This document shows positions 25,909 to 34,077 of a stretch of DNA of 64,000 nucleotides, one piece after another. The stretch's first letter is position 1. Every line of letters begins with the position of its first letter. The notes under the pieces were generated by a model. It saw nothing but the letters and a program-made list of their open reading frames with translations, was not told the DNA's origin and ran no database searches. Origin of the DNA: a virus. Both the position numbers and the translations under genes were made by a program. The stretch is from positions 797-64,796 of IMG/VR virus record IMGVR_UViG_3300022602_000024. One strand, 5' to 3'.

Positions 25909-26914
25909 TTTTTATTTTCTCAAACAAATCCCAATGATCAAAAATGCTGACCAAGCTAATTCTATTATTAAAATCAGCAGGATCTAATTGTAATTTATAT
26001 ACATTCAATAAATTTTTCCTACTGTATAAATCCCAATCAGAATCGCCAATGGCAAACAATACAGAATCACTAGCAGTTAAGTTGAAGTATTCACATACTT
26101 GTTTTTGTTGTTGTATATAACGTTTATATATGTAGCTACAAGGAAATTGTTCTATTATCTTTGTTCCTATATATGCTGACAAATTGTTGTTGTAATTAAT
26201 GCTATCGTGTAGTTTTTGACCGTCAAATGTATCTTTTGTGTACCTTACACCTATGCGCAAGTTGGCTACAGGAAATGCTTTGCTTATACTAAATGCCACA
26301 GTATCAATACAGCCTGCAGATAAATCCAAAGTGATGCCGCTACTAATGGGATAGTAACAACAATCAATCAATACAGGTACATTCAATGACTCGCATTGTT
26401 GTATAATATTTAAAAACTCTGGGTGTGCTGATCCGGTATCACAAAAAGGCATGCTAATCACAACTGCATCATTTGATGCAATAGGATCGCTATCGGTGAT
26501 AAAACTCCAACTGGCACGGTTGCTGATCCATGTTTTTAAATGATAAAAGTATTCTCCGGAATAGCATCTAAACCGTCTTGTACAATGTCTAAAATAAAAA
26601 CTATCAAATGATTGTGTGGTTCCAGCACTGTAATCTGCTGAGTATTTTTCTAAACCTATTACGGTATTAGAATCGTGCCCTAAAATCCATTGAGTTATTT
26701 TCTTTTTAAATTCGTGTAACGCAGACCAATTTTGCAACTCGCTATACATACTTTGATCAAATAACTGCTTGATGTATTCTACAACTTGTGTATCTTTAAC
26801 TGCACGACTACCTTGAAATATATGATTTGCAGAAAATCTAGCATCAAAAAAGTTGCTGTGATTCTTTGTTGAAATCAAATAAGCCAACTGGCGAATGTTA
26901 TGTGATTTCGACAT
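25886..26914 (-). CDS. PLP-dependent aminotransferase-like protein, paralogue 1
   Basis: Starting at the ATG at 26914 (MSKSHNIRQLAYLISTKNHS) it has 342 residues. Fold-type I features: phosphate-site segment YSAGTTQSFDSFY, cofactor Asp and Tyr D184/Y187 in VLIDCCYYP, and Schiff-base lysine K212 in AFSISKAFPV, followed by LRIGVRY. The latter closely resembles the SK..GLAGLRIGY motif of histidinol-phosphate and aspartate aminotransferases. All key residues are kept, so it is probably active. The frame is open to 26971, but the inner start overlaps the gp46 stop by only 17 bp. Paralogue of the 24401-25462 product. The reaction cannot be named. Confidence 0.74.
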   Translation of the reverse strand: MSKSHNIRQLAYLISTKNHSNFFDARFSANHIFQGSRAVKDTQVVEYIKQLFDQSMYSELQNWSALHEFKKKITQWILGHDSNTVIGLEKYSADYSAGTTQSFDSFYFRHCTRRFRCYSGEYFYHLKTWISNRASWSFITDSDPIASNDAVVISMPFCDTGSAHPEFLNIIQQCESLNVPVLIDCCYYPISSGITLDLSAGCIDTVAFSISKAFPVANLRIGVRYTKDTFDGQKLHDSINYNNNLSAYIGTKIIEQFPCSYIYKRYIQQQKQVCEYFNLTASDSVLFAIGDSDWDLYSRKNLLNVYKLQLDPADFNNRISLVSIFDHWDLFEKIKNETADNI

Positions 26915-28667
26915 CTGTATTATAACTTGTGTAACCGTTTTCTTTAACAACGTGCAAAGTATTGTTAACACGTCCTGCTAACTCGTCTTTGTGCGATACT
27001 AGCCAAATTGATTTGTTACTATCTCGGCTCATTTTCTTAAGAATACTCAATGAATTCTCAACTCCTGAGCTATCCATACCTGAATCTACCAACTCATCAA
27101 TGAACAACAAGTTGATGGGTTGATATAAACTTTCCCATACATCACGGAATGCCCATGACAAACTCAAGATAAGTCTGTTACGCTCGCCCCTACTCAAGTT
27201 GTCAAAGTCTAAGTCTCTACCCAGTTCAGTAATGGCTACAGTTAAGTCGTTGTTGAATTTTACAGTATGCGGCAAGCCTATACGATCTAAATATTGCCCT
27301 AATCTAGCATTAAGATAACTTAAATTTTGATCAATAATACGTTTACGTATAAATGAATCTTTGTTGGTCAACAGTTTTAACAAAAACTCTTGATGATTTT
27401 TGATGTTGTCTAGTTCATTCATAACATCGTAACTGATTTCTTCTACTGCTTGCTCTTCCATGTCACGAATCTGATCGGCGTAAAGATCTGTTTCTTCTTG
27501 TTTGGCAGTTAACTGTGCAAGAATACTGCCCATGCTACTGCGATGCTCAAAAGCATCTGCTTCACTGTTGTAATAAACTTCAGGTTGTACACCTAGTTCT
27601 CCCAAGTCTGCCAGTGCTTGAGTATGTTCCATCCATTGAGTATTAGTGGCCAAGGCCTGTAGTGCAGCTTCTTGTAGTGCAGCACGCTTAGATTCCAACA
27701 TTTTTTCGTGACTGTCATCATGTAGGTCCTGCCCGCAAGCATGACACTTGTGATCTTCTAATGCAGCAATGTCAGCTCGCAGTTGATCAATAACTTTTTC
27801 TTCACGTTTTTCATCTAGTTCGCACCGTCGAATCCAGTTAGTCAGTTCAGTAATGGCTTTACGTTTTGTATTGTGGGCATTTAAGGCCTGGTGTGCACTC
27901 AATTCGGCTTCGATGTCTAGTTTGCTTAGTTCATCATATGCGGCCTGTAACGCATCTATATCGTCGGCGTGTTTTTTGAGCCATATCGACTGTGTGCGTT
28001 TTACCTTATCAATTTGTTCTTGAATACGCTTATTAGCATCCGTGACTGCTTTGATTCGAAATTCCTCTTGGCTAATGGCATCCTTAGTTACTTTGTTTAA
28101 TTCTTTAAGACGATCTGCTTTTTCGCTTAATAATGTAATGCCCAACAGTTGCTCAATGATAGTGCGTTGATCATTGGCTTTGAGTGCAAGGAATGGTTCA
28201 GTATAAGTGTTTAATGCAACAATATGCTTAAACATATCATGACTCATGCCTAACATTCTTTCAATTTCTGCTTGCGTTTCTCTACTGTCACCTTGAGCAT
28301 CATCGGTAATTTCTCGTTCAACATTACCGACAAAGAATTTCATTACTCCAGGTTTGCGGCCACGCTCAATTCTGTAATCAATACCGTCTTTTTCAAAATC
28401 AATTGTGACCAACATACCTTTGGTATTGGTTTTGTTGATTAGATTATCTTTTTTAATGTTAGTAAGTGCATTGCCGTATAGTGCATAGCTCAATGCATTA
28501 ATGATAGTGGTCTTACCAGTGCCATTACGTGCACCCGAATCATCGCCGCCTAAGTCTAAGTTTTCACCTAGCACCAAAGTTAAATCATTACGATCAAAGT
28601 TAACGGCTTGTGTAGTATTACCTACACTCATAAAGTTTTTAACAGTAAGGTCTTTTATTTTAAACAT
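26898..28667 (-). CDS. gp46: Recombination endonuclease subunit gp46 (Rad50/SbcC-like)
   Basis: This ATPase subunit of the Mre11-Rad50-type nuclease processes DNA ends for recombination-dependent replication. Visible features: Walker A GARNGTGKTT (K52), a long coiled coil with a zinc-hook pair C308/C311 in KCHACGQ, the ABC signature LSRGERNRLILSLSWAF, and Walker B LLFIDE followed by the D-loop VDSGMD. A His-switch appears in WLVSHKDE. At 589 residues it is close to T4 gp46 (560). The start shares one base with the gp47 stop, so the two subunits are translationally coupled, as usual in T4-like phages. Confidence 0.96.
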   Translation of the reverse strand: MFKIKDLTVKNFMSVGNTTQAVNFDRNDLTLVLGENLDLGGDDSGARNGTGKTTIINALSYALYGNALTNIKKDNLINKTNTKGMLVTIDFEKDGIDYRIERGRKPGVMKFFVGNVEREITDDAQGDSRETQAEIERMLGMSHDMFKHIVALNTYTEPFLALKANDQRTIIEQLLGITLLSEKADRLKELNKVTKDAISQEEFRIKAVTDANKRIQEQIDKVKRTQSIWLKKHADDIDALQAAYDELSKLDIEAELSAHQALNAHNTKRKAITELTNWIRRCELDEKREEKVIDQLRADIAALEDHKCHACGQDLHDDSHEKMLESKRAALQEAALQALATNTQWMEHTQALADLGELGVQPEVYYNSEADAFEHRSSMGSILAQLTAKQEETDLYADQIRDMEEQAVEEISYDVMNELDNIKNHQEFLLKLLTNKDSFIRKRIIDQNLSYLNARLGQYLDRIGLPHTVKFNNDLTVAITELGRDLDFDNLSRGERNRLILSLSWAFRDVWESLYQPINLLFIDELVDSGMDSSGVENSLSILKKMSRDSNKSIWLVSHKDELAGRVNNTLHVVKENGYTSYNTDVEIT

Positions 28668-29683
28668 CAGAGATTTCTATAAATGTCAAGTAGTAAATTT
28701 GGATTATATTGTTTACTATCTATAGTGTTTAGTTGACTATATACGATTTGATCCACGGACTCAAATTCAATATTGCCTTGTATTTCGTATTCCGTTAGTT
28801 CAGTTACTTTGGCAGGTATAAGAGTAATCTCACGTAAGCTATACGTGTTGATAAATGTTTCTTTGATAAACGTGGCTTCTTCGTAGCTGATATCAATGTC
28901 CAAGTTCACACGCACATGCATGTTAGGTTGCAACATAGCTTCGGTGTGCTTTAGTACATCACTCAAATTAAATACACGATACCGGGGTTGGTCAGGCCAA
29001 GCGTAGTACACCGGGTCCTTGCCCCATTCGAGCACCGTAAGCCCTCTATCATCGTCCCCGGCATCGGCGTAATTGTGTGGAAAGCAATTTCCAATGTAGG
29101 TAATATTCTTTTGTGTCTGTCGTTTGTGAAAGTGTCCGGTGAACACATGATCAAAATGACTAAACTGCTCTCTACGAACTTCTCCATGTTCGGGCATGGC
29201 CACCATGGCATTCATTAAATATCCGGGCAGTTCGAAGTGCCCAAACATATATTTTCCTTTTAGTTTAGGAATACGTTTATGGTCATCGCCACATAGCCAA
29301 GGAGCAATAACCACATCGCCTGAACTAAACCAGTCGTTACAGATTTGCACGTTAGGGAGATGTTTGGCCCACTCTACACTTTGTACGTCTCGTTTGTCTC
29401 GATAATACAAGTCGTGATTACCAGGAATAAAATATACACGATCAAAATTAGCATTAAGATGCTCTAATGCTTGCAGGCTGTAACCCAAAGTAAGAATATT
29501 GATTGATGCACGATTGTTGTGCCAGTCGCCCAAAAAGATTGCAGTTTCGCACCCTTCTTCTCGTGCTTTAGCAGTGGCCCATTTAACAAAGTTCAAACAG
29601 TCCTCGTTGTGTAAAGTGCTGTTTGATTTAAGTCCAAAATGGATATCAGTGAATAGTGCGGCTTTTTTAAATAAATTACTCAT
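28667..29683 (-). CDS. gp47: Recombination endonuclease subunit gp47 (Mre11/SbcD-like)
   Basis: A 338-residue metallophosphoesterase nuclease. The metal-binding motifs are in order: D13 and H15 in TDIHFG, D53 in FLGDWH, N89-H90-D91 in PGNHDLYY, then FGHFE and the terminal TGHFHKRQ. The length matches T4 gp47 (339). It partners with gp46, whose start overlaps the gp47 stop. No Shine-Dalgarno precedes the ATG. A TTGACC-18 bp-TATACT promoter ends only 7 bp before it, implying an almost leaderless early or middle transcript. Confidence 0.96.
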   Translation of the reverse strand: MSNLFKKAALFTDIHFGLKSNSTLHNEDCLNFVKWATAKAREEGCETAIFLGDWHNNRASINILTLGYSLQALEHLNANFDRVYFIPGNHDLYYRDKRDVQSVEWAKHLPNVQICNDWFSSGDVVIAPWLCGDDHKRIPKLKGKYMFGHFELPGYLMNAMVAMPEHGEVRREQFSHFDHVFTGHFHKRQTQKNITYIGNCFPHNYADAGDDDRGLTVLEWGKDPVYYAWPDQPRYRVFNLSDVLKHTEAMLQPNMHVRVNLDIDISYEEATFIKETFINTYSLREITLIPAKVTELTEYEIQGNIEFESVDQIVYSQLNTIDSKQYNPNLLLDIYRNL

Positions 29684-29689
29684 CTAAGC

Positions 29690-29719
29690 AGTATAGCAAA
29701 TACTCCAGGCCAAGGTCAA
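29690..29719 (-). promoter_or_regulatory. Sigma70-like promoter for gp47
   Basis: On the minus strand -35 TTGACC (29714-29719) and -10 TATACT (29690-29695) are 18 bp apart, inside the 40-bp gap between gp55 and gp47. The predicted start site falls on or beside the gp47 ATG at 29683. Confidence 0.6.
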
Positions 29720-29723
29720 ATCT

Positions 29724-30599
29724 TTATTCTTCATAAACTGGGCCACTGCCACCGCCCATACCCTGACGAGTATAACTGGGATTGAGTCCGTTCATTTCCA
29801 AAATATCATCACGCAGGTTTTGATTACGTTTTTCAATGTTTAGCACACGAGTAAATGAATTAGTAATAGCTGCAGTATAGTAAGCAAATGGATTTTGGCT
29901 TTTTGACTCATCAAACTGTAGTCCAATTTGACTTAACTGTAACAGGGCTTGGCTACGCATTTCGTCATTGTAAGTGTACCCGCGCCAATTGCTACGAGTA
30001 GCATACCGCTCGCACAGTTTCATAAACATGTGTGCTAACTTGTTAGTCATTTGTCCGTGATCCCTGCTGAAGTTTCCGGTATCCAATGGACCTTTCCAGT
30101 GACTTTTGCCCACACAGACTGGTTTTCCTTCGGCATCTACTTTGTAATGTTGGAATGGAGGAAAGTTGCATTTGACATATTTGGTATTGCCAGCAATATC
30201 TAATTCGTCATCGTCGTATTCACTACGGGGAATGGCACCTTCTTCGTCTTCCATGGCTTTTACTGCGGCTTTTCGGCTTTTGACATCATCAATTGGAATG
30301 TGATCCCAGGTCATGACTCGAAATACCACATCTGTATCAGCAATATCTTTGAGTTTGATTTCAAACTCATCTAACTTACGTTTTGTGCCGTCGGCAGTGG
30401 CTGCTTCGTGTGCCAACTTGGCCAACCTAAGGGCACGATTTTGGCGAGCTTCTTTGATATTCTTTTTGTTAATTTTATTGACATCCGGAATAATCATATC
30501 GTAATCGGCATCTTTCATATCCAAAAATTTACAATATGTATTCTTGCTCTTGTGTATTTCTTTTAATATGTCTTTGTTATTAAGATAATTGTGTCTCAC
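29724..30599 (-). CDS. gp55: Late transcription sigma factor gp55
   Basis: The 291-residue product carries a sigma70 region-2-like stretch in its C-terminal half (YNDEMRSQALLQLSQIGLQF, then NPFAYYTAAITNSFTRVLN). This matches gp55 of T4-like phages, which recruits RNA polymerase to TATAAATA late promoters. It is longer than T4 gp55 (185 residues) because of a basic N-terminal extension (NKINKKNIKEARQNRALRLA). The best start is GTG at 30599, with AAGGA 8 bp upstream. It has a sigma70-type promoter and is the first gene of the gp55-gp47-gp46-PLP cassette direction. Many TATAAATA-like boxes in this window agree with its role. Confidence 0.92.
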   Translation of the reverse strand: MRHNYLNNKDILKEIHKSKNTYCKFLDMKDADYDMIIPDVNKINKKNIKEARQNRALRLAKLAHEAATADGTKRKLDEFEIKLKDIADTDVVFRVMTWDHIPIDDVKSRKAAVKAMEDEEGAIPRSEYDDDELDIAGNTKYVKCNFPPFQHYKVDAEGKPVCVGKSHWKGPLDTGNFSRDHGQMTNKLAHMFMKLCERYATRSNWRGYTYNDEMRSQALLQLSQIGLQFDESKSQNPFAYYTAAITNSFTRVLNIEKRNQNLRDDILEMNGLNPSYTRQGMGGGSGPVYEE

Positions 30600-30623
30600 C
30601 GGTAAATCCTTATAAGTTAGCGT

Positions 30624-30653
30624 ATACTAACATATTTAAAACAATAATGTCAA
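30624..30653 (-). promoter_or_regulatory. Sigma70-like promoter for gp55
   Basis: A consensus -35 TTGACA (30648-30653) and a -10 TAGTAT (30624-30629) with an 18-bp spacer lie on the minus strand, placing the transcript start about 15-20 bp before the GTG start of gp55. Confidence 0.7.
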
Positions 30654-30695
30654 CCTTTTTAAAACATTTTTATTATAGTAGCCGTTTATTTTACT

Positions 30696-30703
30696 AATAA
30701 ATA
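30696..30703 (+). promoter_or_regulatory. Late-promoter-like box AATAAATA
   Basis: Seven of eight matches to TATAAATA on the plus strand, 21 bp before gp48, at the head of the baseplate unit. Confidence 0.5.
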
Positions 30704-30723
30704 CTACATAATAGGGAACAGAT

Positions 30724-31698
30724 ATGCCAGTAAGGCCAACTCAATCAGTGGGACAAATAGTTACTAATGCAACAGCCGCTGCTTTGGGCGTTGCAAATAC
30801 CAATAGCCGTCAATCTGTTGACAGCATGTTTACCTATACACTTAATTCTCAAGCTGCCCCGACAGTTAAATTTCCTGGTGAAGCAACTGATTGGCGAGTA
30901 CGAATAACTCTACCTAATGCTGCCAAGTACTTTTACAATGATACAACCAACAATTTGTTATCTGTATTAAATACCAGCTCAGACAAACAAATAGTCAAAC
31001 AAAGTGCTTCGTCGGGTAGCAGAGTAGCAAATGCATCTGCACAAATACCCGACACTGCTAGAATTGGTGTAGTATTTCCTTATACTCCAACAGTTGCGGT
31101 AACACATACTGCCAACTACACACCTCAAAAATTAACACACAACAACTACGCCCAATATTTTTACGATAGTTCTGAGGTACAACCTATCAATATTACTGCT
31201 GAGTTCACCGTACAAAACATAAACGAAGGCAAATATTTGCTGGCCACTATATATTTTTTCAGGAGCTTGACCAAAATGTTCTTTGGGCAAGACGGAAATG
31301 CTGGTGTAGCTGGGCAACCGGCAGCTGGAAATCCTCCTCCTATTGTGTATCTGAACGGATACGGGCAATACTATTTGCCCAATGTTCCTATAGTGATAAC
31401 CAGTTTCCAACATACCATGCCTGCAGACTGTGATTACATTAACATACCAGACCCAGCAGACCCAAATGCCACACTGAGCAGTTACGGAACTCGTTTGCCA
31501 ACAACAAGTTCGATATCGTTAACAGTACAACCAGTCTATAGTAGATTGGCACAGAGTCAAGGCTTTAGTCTAAATGATTTTGCTGCAGGAGCATTAATTA
31601 ATAATGTTAATTCTGGATTGCCAGCAACAGTATTTGGCGCATCAACTCCTGGTGCAAACAATGTAAAAACCAAATTTACAAACGGTGGATTCCTATAA
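30724..31698 (+). CDS. gp48: Baseplate tail-tube cap protein gp48
   Basis: The 324-residue protein starts MPVRPTQSVGQIVTNATAAA. The central pattern VVFPYTPTVAVTHTANY, LTHNNYAQYFYDSSEVQPI, LLATIYFFRSLTKMFFG and NPPPIVYLNGYGQY is that of gp48/gp54-type tube-initiation proteins of aquatic T4-like phages. T4 gp48 has about 364 residues. The protein caps the central hub and starts polymerisation of the tail tube. It begins the plus-strand baseplate operon and shares one base with gp53. gp54 is an alternative assignment, since both paralogues are related. Confidence 0.85.
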   Translation: MPVRPTQSVGQIVTNATAAALGVANTNSRQSVDSMFTYTLNSQAAPTVKFPGEATDWRVRITLPNAAKYFYNDTTNNLLSVLNTSSDKQIVKQSASSGSRVANASAQIPDTARIGVVFPYTPTVAVTHTANYTPQKLTHNNYAQYFYDSSEVQPINITAEFTVQNINEGKYLLATIYFFRSLTKMFFGQDGNAGVAGQPAAGNPPPIVYLNGYGQYYLPNVPIVITSFQHTMPADCDYINIPDPADPNATLSSYGTRLPTTSSISLTVQPVYSRLAQSQGFSLNDFAAGALINNVNSGLPATVFGASTPGANNVKTKFTNGGFL

Positions 31699-32000
31699 TG
31701 TCAATAGCATACGCAAAGACTAGCCCTTACTACAATACCACTACAAAGGGATTTTATTTGGATGTCTGGAACGGTATAACAATACCACCAGACATAACAG
31801 ATGCCCTGTATCAAATTGATAGCCCGTATAATCGTCGACCTGATTTACTTGCATACGATATGTATAAAGATACAGGACTTTGGTGGGTATTTGCTGTGCG
31901 CAACCCAGATGTATTACTAGACCCGTTGTTAAATTTTGTAACAGGCACAGTAATCTATGTTCCCGCACGTACAACAGTGCAACAAGCACTAGGAATTTAA
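31698..32000 (+). CDS. gp53: Baseplate wedge protein gp53
   Basis: The 100-residue product contains the gp53/LysM-like signature: SPYNRRPDLLAYDMY, then LWWVFAVRNPDVLLDPL and a final GTVIYVPA. It is shorter than T4 gp53 (196 residues), as is common outside T4. In T4, gp53 joins wedge to wedge around the hub. Its ATG overlaps the gp48 stop (TAATG), so translation is coupled, and the next gene starts 3 bp later. Confidence 0.88.
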   Translation: MSIAYAKTSPYYNTTTKGFYLDVWNGITIPPDITDALYQIDSPYNRRPDLLAYDMYKDTGLWWVFAVRNPDVLLDPLLNFVTGTVIYVPARTTVQQALGI

Positions 32001-32003
32001 TCA

Positions 32004-34070
32004 ATGCCAGTTTCAGCAAATTCAACGTCGGGCGCATCAAACCGCCAAATGGCAAAAACTCAATTGATACCTAATCCATTGTGGGCTTATGCATCGTCTA
32101 CTTATGCTTGGAGTTTATGGTATTTGAGCACAACAGATATAAACAGTTTGATGGAATTGCAAGATGTTGGGTCAGCTAATGGCTGGAGCCCGACCACAGT
32201 TAATACAGCAACTAATCCCAATGGGCGAACAACAGATACCAGTTTTGTAGTTGCTGAAGATTCGGGTCTGTATCCCAATTATCGTGTTCCTGGATTTCCA
32301 GTTAACTACAACATTCAATCAGTTGAGTTTGATACAACTTTTTCGCATCTTGCACAGTTTAGAAGCAGTAATTCTATTATTGGCACTATGAAAATATTAG
32401 AACCTTACGGGGTTACATTCCTGGAATCATTGATATCAGCGTCATATAATCCAAACTCAAAAACATATGTACCTTACACCCAAGCCCCATACATGCTTCA
32501 ATTGGAGTTTTTTGGGTATGACGATAATGGCGAGTTAATATCACCTACTGCAGCAACACAACTTAAAAAACGATTTCCTATTAGGTTACTACAATGCAAG
32601 GTACAACTTACCAAAGCTGGGGCAGAATACACGATTAAATTTTGTCCTTGGGGACACCAAGGATTTGATAATATCTACGGAAAACTCCCCAAGGCAGTTA
32701 ATATAAAAGGTGGAACAGTTGGCGAAATACTCTCTGACCTAGAAAGTCAATTAAACACACATTACGTTAACGATCAAAAAATTGCTCAAAATGCAGCCTA
32801 CGCTGATCAGTATAAGTTTAAAATAGATCCTAAGATTGCTACTTCCCCTATTGTAAATAATCCAACACTGTCTCAGAGTGATCCCAACTCTGACACATTA
32901 GATTTCTCTAAGAAAAATATTCCTATTTCTGCAGGAACTGAAATATTGGCAATACTTGATAGGCTCTTTGCCCAAGCAGGCTATTTAATTCAAGACCAAC
33001 TACAACTTGGGACAACAAGCAGTCCGGGATCTAGTACAGATACTGCAAATCAAGGCAACCCAGTTAAGATTCTTAGAACTCAAGTATCTGTTCAGTTACA
33101 AGGAGTACAGAACAGCAAAGACAGTTCGCCTGCTCCTGGAGTAGTAGATCCAATAAAAGGTAAGTTTCCTTTTTTAATTACATACGCCATTGGTCCATAT
33201 TCTAGTTATAAGTCAGAAAGTTATTTGATTGGGTCGTTAGCAGATAGTACGCCAATTACAATTAAACAATATGATTATTTGTATACCGGACAAAATATTG
33301 ATGTAATTGATTTTAAATTAGATTTTGATATGGCATACTATAATGCTGCTTTGGGTTATACCGCTGCTATTGCAGGTCAGACTCCAACTAAAGATTCTTC
33401 AGTAAACACAGTTGAATCAGCTGAGGGATCGTTTAAACCAACGATTACTGCTATAACATTGGGGTACGATGCATTTAAAACTGCACCAAATTTGACACCT
33501 TTGCCTACTCAATTTTTAGTAACTGATTTGGCTAAAACGTCCGGCGGCGGGATTAGTAATGATCCTAGCGGACAAAAAGGATCAGATGTATTGGCTTCTA
33601 TATACAGCAAAGCACTAGGCGATATGATCAAAGTCAATTTGGAAATACTTGGTGACCCAGTATGGATCAAGCAAGATGATTGGTTGTACGTTCAAGACCC
33701 TACAAATACATCTAGCCCTTACAATCAATGGGACCAGGCCGCTTGGTCGCAAGATAAGTTTTTTGCCAAGTACGGTCACGTAAGAACAGATGTAAGTGAT
33801 CTAGTAGTGACATTAAACATTAACACACCGGTTGATCTTGATCTTGACGCTGGGGTACAAAACGGAGGAAATGCTGGATTAATGTATCCGAATCCTGGTA
33901 GTCGTCCGTCGACGTTCAGTGGACAATACCGAGTCATTATGGTAAAAAACATATTTAAAAATGGTAAATTTACACAAGTATTAACCTTAGTAAGATATGT
34001 AAATTCAGATTTAATCAAAGCATACTATAATAATATAATCAAAACTGGGCAATCAAACAGTGGAGGATAA
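32004..34070 (+). CDS. Baseplate hub protein, gp27-like candidate
   Basis: The 688-residue protein has conserved-looking blocks ILEPYGVTFLESLISASY, APYMLQLEFFGYDDNGE, KKRFPIRLLQCKVQLTKAGAEY and IKFCPWGHQGF, and further on TEILAILDRLFAQAGY. I associate this pattern with large hub proteins located between gp53 and gp5 in aquatic T4-like phages. Position directly before the gp5-like spike is where the hub protein gp27, which binds gp5, would be expected. The C-terminal part has YRVIMVKNIFKNGKFTQVLTL, typical of hub domains that contact the spike. gp27 equivalence is inferred from context, not from a decisive motif. Confidence 0.65.
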   Translation: MPVSANSTSGASNRQMAKTQLIPNPLWAYASSTYAWSLWYLSTTDINSLMELQDVGSANGWSPTTVNTATNPNGRTTDTSFVVAEDSGLYPNYRVPGFPVNYNIQSVEFDTTFSHLAQFRSSNSIIGTMKILEPYGVTFLESLISASYNPNSKTYVPYTQAPYMLQLEFFGYDDNGELISPTAATQLKKRFPIRLLQCKVQLTKAGAEYTIKFCPWGHQGFDNIYGKLPKAVNIKGGTVGEILSDLESQLNTHYVNDQKIAQNAAYADQYKFKIDPKIATSPIVNNPTLSQSDPNSDTLDFSKKNIPISAGTEILAILDRLFAQAGYLIQDQLQLGTTSSPGSSTDTANQGNPVKILRTQVSVQLQGVQNSKDSSPAPGVVDPIKGKFPFLITYAIGPYSSYKSESYLIGSLADSTPITIKQYDYLYTGQNIDVIDFKLDFDMAYYNAALGYTAAIAGQTPTKDSSVNTVESAEGSFKPTITAITLGYDAFKTAPNLTPLPTQFLVTDLAKTSGGGISNDPSGQKGSDVLASIYSKALGDMIKVNLEILGDPVWIKQDDWLYVQDPTNTSSPYNQWDQAAWSQDKFFAKYGHVRTDVSDLVVTLNINTPVDLDLDAGVQNGGNAGLMYPNPGSRPSTFSGQYRVIMVKNIFKNGKFTQVLTLVRYVNSDLIKAYYNNIIKTGQSNSGG

Positions 34071-34077
34071 TCAATAA

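Noticed and set aside
26915-26971. Upstream start of the first aminotransferase-like gene
   Set aside because: The extra 19 residues lie fully within gp46 coding sequence; the inner ATG leaves a 17-bp overlap typical of coupled genes.
30600-30723. tRNA or origin between divergent gp55 and gp48
   Set aside because: Only promoter elements for both genes are visible; no cloverleaf, iterons or long inverted repeats.
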